34,088 nucleotides of DNA, taken from positions 1-34,088 of the forward strand of contig DXDR01000042.1 in the NCBI GenBank assembly GCA_019115385.1, given 5' to 3'. The stretch comes from Candidatus Mediterraneibacter avicola. Lineage in GTDB: Bacteria > Bacillota > Clostridia > Lachnospirales > Lachnospiraceae. Of this stretch, positions 30,962 to 34,088 are shown in pieces (the stretch's first letter is position 1; each line of letters starts with the position of its first letter). Below the pieces are notes generated by a model, which did not search any database, was not told the DNA's origin, and saw nothing but the letters and a program-made list of their open reading frames with translations. The translations under genes were made by a program, and so were the position numbers.

Positions 30962-32638
30962 ATGAAAAACGTAAAGAAAAGGATACTGACAGCGGCAGTG
31001 CTCCTCTGTGCTCTTGGAATTTATTATTATGTGGCTCTTCCGGCCATCAGTATTCATTCTATGGATTTCTGGATCTTTCTGATAGTGGCGGTCCTGCTCT
31101 TTGCCGTAGGATGGGGAATATCTTTCGCCAGAAAGGAACATCTGACATATTATGAACTGAAGAAACTCAAAAATTCCAGGACTCTCAAATGGGTATTGGC
31201 GCTGCTGGTGCTTCTTGTGGCTGTTTTTCTGATCGGACTGCTCTTGTCGTCTCCTGTGGTAAATGCGAAGAAATACCAGCAGCTTATGAAAGTGGAGACA
31301 GGAGAGTTTACGGCTGACATTGAGGAACTGTCTTTTGACCAGATCCCGCTTCTTGACCGTGATTCGGCCACGCTTCTGGGAAACAGGAAGATGGGGAGCA
31401 TGGTCGATATGGTGTCTCAGTTTGAAGTGGATGAACTGTATTCACAGATCAACTACCAGGACCGGCCTGTCCGGGTGTCGCCCCTGAAATATGCGGACAT
31501 TATCAAGTGGCTCAACAACAATGATGAAGGGATCCCCGCTTATATCAAGATTGACATGACGACGCAGAATACTGAACTTGTCAAGCTTGACAAGGGAATG
31601 AAGTACACCACCAGCGATCATTTTAACAGGAATATTTACCGGCATCTGAGATTCAGATACCCGACGTATATTTTCAATGATCTGAGCTTCGAAGTGGACG
31701 AAGAAGGAACGCCCTATTGGATCTGTCCTGTGAAGAAATTTAATATCGGCCTGTTTGGCGGTGAAACCATTGGCCGGGTGGTGCTCTGCAACGCAATAAC
31801 CGGCGAGACGGAAGACTATGCCATAGAAGACGCGCCCCAGTGGATCGACAGGGCATATTCAGCGGATATGCTGGTGGAACTTTATGACTATTACGGCAGC
31901 CTGAAACACGGGTTTATCAACAGTGTGCTGGGCCAGAAGGATTGCCTGAAGACGACGGATGGCTACAATTATCTTGCCATTGACGACGACGTGTGGGTGT
32001 ATACCGGAGTTACGTCTATCACGGGAGATCAGTCCAATGTAGGCTTTGTACTGATGAACCAGAGGACCATGGAAACGAAGTTCTATGAGGTAGAAGGCGC
32101 TACGGAAGACTCGGCTATGTCTTCGGCGGAAGGGCAGGTCCAGAATCTGAAATATACGGCGACATTCCCGCTGCTTTTGAATATTTCAGGAGAGCCAACA
32201 TATTTTATTGCCTTGAAAGACGACGCGGGACTGGTAAAGATGTATGCTATGGTAAACGTGCAGAAGTACCAGATCGTGGCGGTGGGAGATACAGTAAGCG
32301 AGTGTGAGGCGGCTTACACGGATCTGATGTATGAAAACGGCATCAGTGAAGTTCAGGAGGATGACAGGGAAATTCTGACGATCAAAGCTCCGATCACAAA
32401 GATCGCTCAGAGTGTTGTGGACGGAAACTCCCACTATTACATTATGGTGGAAGGATCTGATGATATTTTTGACATACCTGTGACAGACTTTATAGATATT
32501 ATCCGCTATAATGCAGGCGATGAGGTGACGATCGAATATCGGGAGGGCGAGCAGACAAACACTGTACTGTCTCTGAACGGGGTGGAGAAGCCTCAAAATA
32601 AAGACGATAAAGATCAGACCGCGGCAGACGGAGTTTAA
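30962..32638 (+). CDS. Uncharacterised membrane-anchored protein in the trk operon
   Basis: I do not recognise this 558-residue protein. Three hydrophobic segments occupy about residues 8-28, 36-57 and 78-102, with basic or polar stretches between them. A long, mostly hydrophilic domain follows (about 103-558). It is rich in aromatic residues, with strand-like repeats such as WICPVKKFNIGLFGG and a WVYTGVTSITGDQSNVGFVL block. Three membrane passes would place the large domain outside the cell if the N-terminus is inside. The last 100 residues (ITIKAPITKIAQSVV... DEVTIEYREG) look like a small beta-barrel or OB-like fold, and the very end is charged and likely disordered. It lies 45 nt after trkH and ends at a strong terminator. 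An envelope or ion-related accessory role is possible but unproven. Confidence 0.8.
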   Translation: MKNVKKRILTAAVLLCALGIYYYVALPAISIHSMDFWIFLIVAVLLFAVGWGISFARKEHLTYYELKKLKNSRTLKWVLALLVLLVAVFLIGLLLSSPVVNAKKYQQLMKVETGEFTADIEELSFDQIPLLDRDSATLLGNRKMGSMVDMVSQFEVDELYSQINYQDRPVRVSPLKYADIIKWLNNNDEGIPAYIKIDMTTQNTELVKLDKGMKYTTSDHFNRNIYRHLRFRYPTYIFNDLSFEVDEEGTPYWICPVKKFNIGLFGGETIGRVVLCNAITGETEDYAIEDAPQWIDRAYSADMLVELYDYYGSLKHGFINSVLGQKDCLKTTDGYNYLAIDDDVWVYTGVTSITGDQSNVGFVLMNQRTMETKFYEVEGATEDSAMSSAEGQVQNLKYTATFPLLLNISGEPTYFIALKDDAGLVKMYAMVNVQKYQIVAVGDTVSECEAAYTDLMYENGISEVQEDDREILTIKAPITKIAQSVVDGNSHYYIMVEGSDDIFDIPVTDFIDIIRYNAGDEVTIEYREGEQTNTVLSLNGVEKPQNKDDKDQTAADGV

Positions 32639-32691
32639 AAAAGGTGCATCATTTACACGGATTTCCGGTAAATGATGCACCTTTTTATTTT
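32639..32691. terminator. Strong bidirectional terminator
   Basis: AAAAGGTGCATCATTTAC (from 32639) pairs with GTAAATGATGCACC (32668-32681) and the following TTTT, with CGGA/TCCG bases in the loop. TTTTTATTTTT follows on the plus strand, and A-rich sequence gives a U run on the other. It serves both the trk operon and the facing P-loop gene. Confidence 0.9.
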
Positions 32692-32696
32692 TAAAT

Positions 32697-33119
32697 TCAG
32701 CTGATCACATTGTAATCAGAAGAATCTATATTCTGAATATCGTTTTTGTCAGCCCCGATGCTGAGGTAGAAATCGATATTGTTTTCGCTGGAAATCTTAT
32801 TTATTTTCTGGAGGAAAACTGGAAGGCTCTCCAGTGTGATGTTGGCCTGTTTCAGAACGCTGTCGATAAAAACAGTCTCGATATCGTGATTGCCGGCTAC
32901 CATACCGTACAGGAAGCCTACGAATTCTTCAAGCGTCAGAATATCTGGATAATCAGCCATACGGATCGCACGGATATTAAAATCTACCGTGTATGTATCT
33001 TTATGGCTTTTTTTGATGAATACTACGTTTCCATTGGAAGTTTTCACCTTTTCGTTTGCAAGATCAATCATTTGCTGTGTTTTTCCGCTGCCTCTCGGGC
33101 CTGTTATTAAATTTACCAT
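32697..33119 (-). CDS. Small P-loop NTPase of unknown role
   Basis: This 140-residue ATP-binding protein has the Walker A motif GPRGSGKT at residues 7-14 directly after the first strand (MVNLIT). A probable Walker B is IETVFIDSVL near residues 80-89. The segment between (NGNVVFIKKSH...) is strand/helix. The layout recalls the N-terminal part of thymidine kinase or a minimal ATPase, but the nucleoside-binding motifs of thymidine kinase are absent. The start at 33119 follows AAAGGAGAGATTCGCC. It is a single-gene unit with a promoter at 33182-33210 and a hairpin in its leader. I cannot assign a substrate. Confidence 0.8.
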   Translation of the reverse strand: MVNLITGPRGSGKTQQMIDLANEKVKTSNGNVVFIKKSHKDTYTVDFNIRAIRMADYPDILTLEEFVGFLYGMVAGNHDIETVFIDSVLKQANITLESLPVFLQKINKISSENNIDFYLSIGADKNDIQNIDSSDYNVIS

Positions 33120-33147
33120 GGCGAATCTCTCCTTTATGTATGTATTG

Positions 33148-33170
33148 TTTGAGACTTTTCACCTCTCAAA
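33148..33170. repeat. Inverted repeat in the leader of the P-loop gene
   Basis: TTTGAGA (33148-33154) and TCTCAAA (33164-33170) are perfect 7-bp arms with a 9-nt loop. They lie between the promoter and the start codon on the minus strand. The repeat could be an operator or a leader hairpin. Confidence 0.5.
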
Positions 33171-33181
33171 TGTCTAAAATC

Positions 33182-33210
33182 ATTATACACTAAAGCTATC
33201 TGACGAACAA
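33182..33210 (-). promoter_or_regulatory. Sigma-A promoter of the P-loop gene
   Basis: On the minus strand TTGTTC (33205-33210), a 17-bp spacer and consensus TATAAT (33182-33187). Confidence 0.7.
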
Positions 33211-33321
33211 CTAAAAAAAGGATAAAAAAGCAAAATGTTGGCGAAAATAGTTTGGGGGCAGTGACACAAAAATTTTTTCCATAATCTCTGCATATTCAGC
33301 TTCTAAGGAATAGTACATAAA

Positions 33322-33336
33322 TGAGAGAAGTTCTCA
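33322..33336. promoter_or_regulatory. Upstream palindrome TGAGA-N5-TCTCA (possible second Fur-type site)
   Basis: TGAGAGAAGTTCTCA has the outer TGA/TCA bases and symmetry of a 7-1-7 Fur site but diverges from it in the core. It lies just upstream of the TTGAAA -35 candidate at 33345. Confidence 0.3.
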
Positions 33337-33344
33337 AAAATAGG

Positions 33345-33374
33345 TTGAAATGATCGTGTCTATATGATAATATT
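33345..33374 (+). promoter_or_regulatory. Probable promoter of the DUF3793 gene
   Basis: TTGAAA (33345-33350) is a good -35. The -10 is TAATAT (33369-33374, spacer 18), or the upstream TGATAAT at shorter spacing. Transcription would begin near the Fur-like site at 33383. Confidence 0.45.
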
Positions 33375-33382
33375 TATTAAAA

Positions 33383-33397
33383 TGAAAATAATTCTCA
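33383..33397. promoter_or_regulatory. Fur-box-like operator
   Basis: TGAAAATAATTCTCA matches 12 of the 14 defined positions of the 7-1-7 consensus TGATAAT-N-ATTATCA. It overlaps the expected transcription start and ends 16 nt before the ATG at 33414, a typical repressing position. Confidence 0.55.
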
Positions 33398-33413
33398 AAA
33401 TATAGGAGGGATT

Positions 33414-34001
33414 ATGCCGAAGGAGATTTTATCTTATTATCTGAAAAACAGGGATAGTCAGATCCGACTGGGATTTCAGATCGCCCTGCAGTGTGCGCCT
33501 TTTTTGAAGCGGCTTAAGGTGTCATGTGTGATCACAATGGATGCCGGCCTGTACGGCACACTGGAAAAAATTTTTCGGGGTATGGACATTGCCTGGCACT
33601 GCCTTTCGCAGTCAGAAGGAAAATGTCTGATTCTTTTCTACCGCCCCCTCCAGATGGAGGAGTACCTGAGTGAGGGGAAAGTCCGCGCCTTGCTGCGTGA
33701 GTATGGCTACGGCGGTATGGATCTGGAGGAAATGCTGGACCGGCTGTCCGGGCGGATTCGGGCCTTTTCCGGGAAAGGGATGGGATTTCCGCATGAAATC
33801 GGCGCTTTCCTTGGATATCCTGTCGAAGATGTAAGAGGGTTCATTGAAAACGAAGGACAGAAATATCTGATGATCGGATACTGGAAGGTATACAATGATC
33901 TGGCCTGTGCGAGAGTGACTTTCAAAGAATACGACCGTGCAAAAAACTGTGCGGTAAATGAATTTTTAATCGGGAAGAGCATTCGGGAAATTGCTCTTTA
34001 A
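33414..34001 (+). CDS. DUF3793 family protein
   Basis: The 195-residue soluble protein is recognisable by the family block PHEIGAFLGYPVEDVRGFIENEG (about residues 121-143) followed by YLMIGYWKVYND. The N-terminal half (CVITMDAGLYGTLEKIF, LILFYRP) is more variable. DUF3793 genes in Clostridia often stand next to flavodoxin or ferrous-iron uptake genes, from my recollection. The Fur-like site in front of this gene points to the same iron link. The biochemical role is unknown. TAGGAGGGATT precedes ATG 33414. The following gene is beyond the window. Confidence 0.85.
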   Translation: MPKEILSYYLKNRDSQIRLGFQIALQCAPFLKRLKVSCVITMDAGLYGTLEKIFRGMDIAWHCLSQSEGKCLILFYRPLQMEEYLSEGKVRALLREYGYGGMDLEEMLDRLSGRIRAFSGKGMGFPHEIGAFLGYPVEDVRGFIENEGQKYLMIGYWKVYNDLACARVTFKEYDRAKNCAVNEFLIGKSIREIAL

Positions 34002-34044
34002 CCAGAAATAAAGGAAGAAACATATTTTACCTGCATCACAGATG

Positions 34045-34074
34045 TTGACAAAAGCTTCCTCTGATGCATATGAT
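34045..34074 (+). promoter_or_regulatory. Sigma-A promoter for a gene beyond the window
   Basis: A consensus TTGACA (34045-34050), an 18-bp spacer and TATGAT (34069-34074). Inverted arms TGCATCA (34032-34038) and TGATGCA (34062-34068) bracket the -35, ending right at the -10, and may be an operator. Confidence 0.55.
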
Positions 34075-34088
34075 AAGACAGTGATGAA

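Overview
The window looks like a chromosomal segment of an anaerobic gut-type Firmicute, most likely a Lachnospiraceae member. The evidence is its moderate GC content, strong AGGAGG-type ribosome sites, a complete trimeric-type electron-bifurcating [FeFe]-hydrogenase operon, a meso-DAP type MurE beside DapF, a DUF3793 protein and an Rpn-family nuclease relic. I cannot fix genus or species from sequence alone. No rRNA, tRNA or CRISPR array was seen.

Layout. 1-36 is the first 12 codons of a leftward TnpV-like gene, a mobile-element trace cut by the window edge. 287-1385 carries two corrin/siroheme genes (cbiC and a precorrin-2 dehydrogenase). 1568-3361 (minus) is a large flavodiiron protein fused to flavin reductase and rubredoxin domains. 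3518-6766 (minus) is a tight five-gene operon: DRTGG protein, SpoIIAB/RsbW-like ATPase, [FeFe]-hydrogenase-like iron-sulfur protein, second DRTGG protein and PHP phosphoesterase. Divergent from it, 7014-12124 (plus) is the hydrogenase operon hndA - orphan GHKL ATPase - hndB - hndC - hndD. A large nested palindrome (12209-12403) closes that operon. It faces an internally deleted Rpn nuclease pseudogene (12464-13176).

A non-coding stretch of about 630 bases follows. It holds a strong promoter, a 12-bp tandem repeat and a structured leader in front of a GNAT acetyltransferase. Then come a homocysteine methyltransferase/MTHFR fusion, a trans-sulfuration PLP enzyme with its own promoter, dapF and murE. 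20083-22972 is a second sensory-type module: a PAS-containing [FeFe]-hydrogenase-like protein (HydS type) overlapping a SpoIIE/PP2C-type phosphatase. aroA and tyrA (minus) follow, then a divergent EF-G-2-like translation factor and a trkA-trkH potassium operon with an uncharacterised membrane protein. The window ends with a small P-loop protein and a DUF3793 gene under probable Fur control.

The most interesting theme is hydrogen/redox sensing. Two different hydrogenase-like proteins, neither of the standard catalytic type, sit with opposing signalling enzymes. One is beside a SpoIIAB-like protein (the kinase half of a partner-switching system) and the other is fused by overlap to a SpoIIE-like phosphatase. 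Both are within 15 kb of the bifurcating hydrogenase they may control. This regulatory link is inference from layout; the domain identities rest on motifs visible in the sequence.
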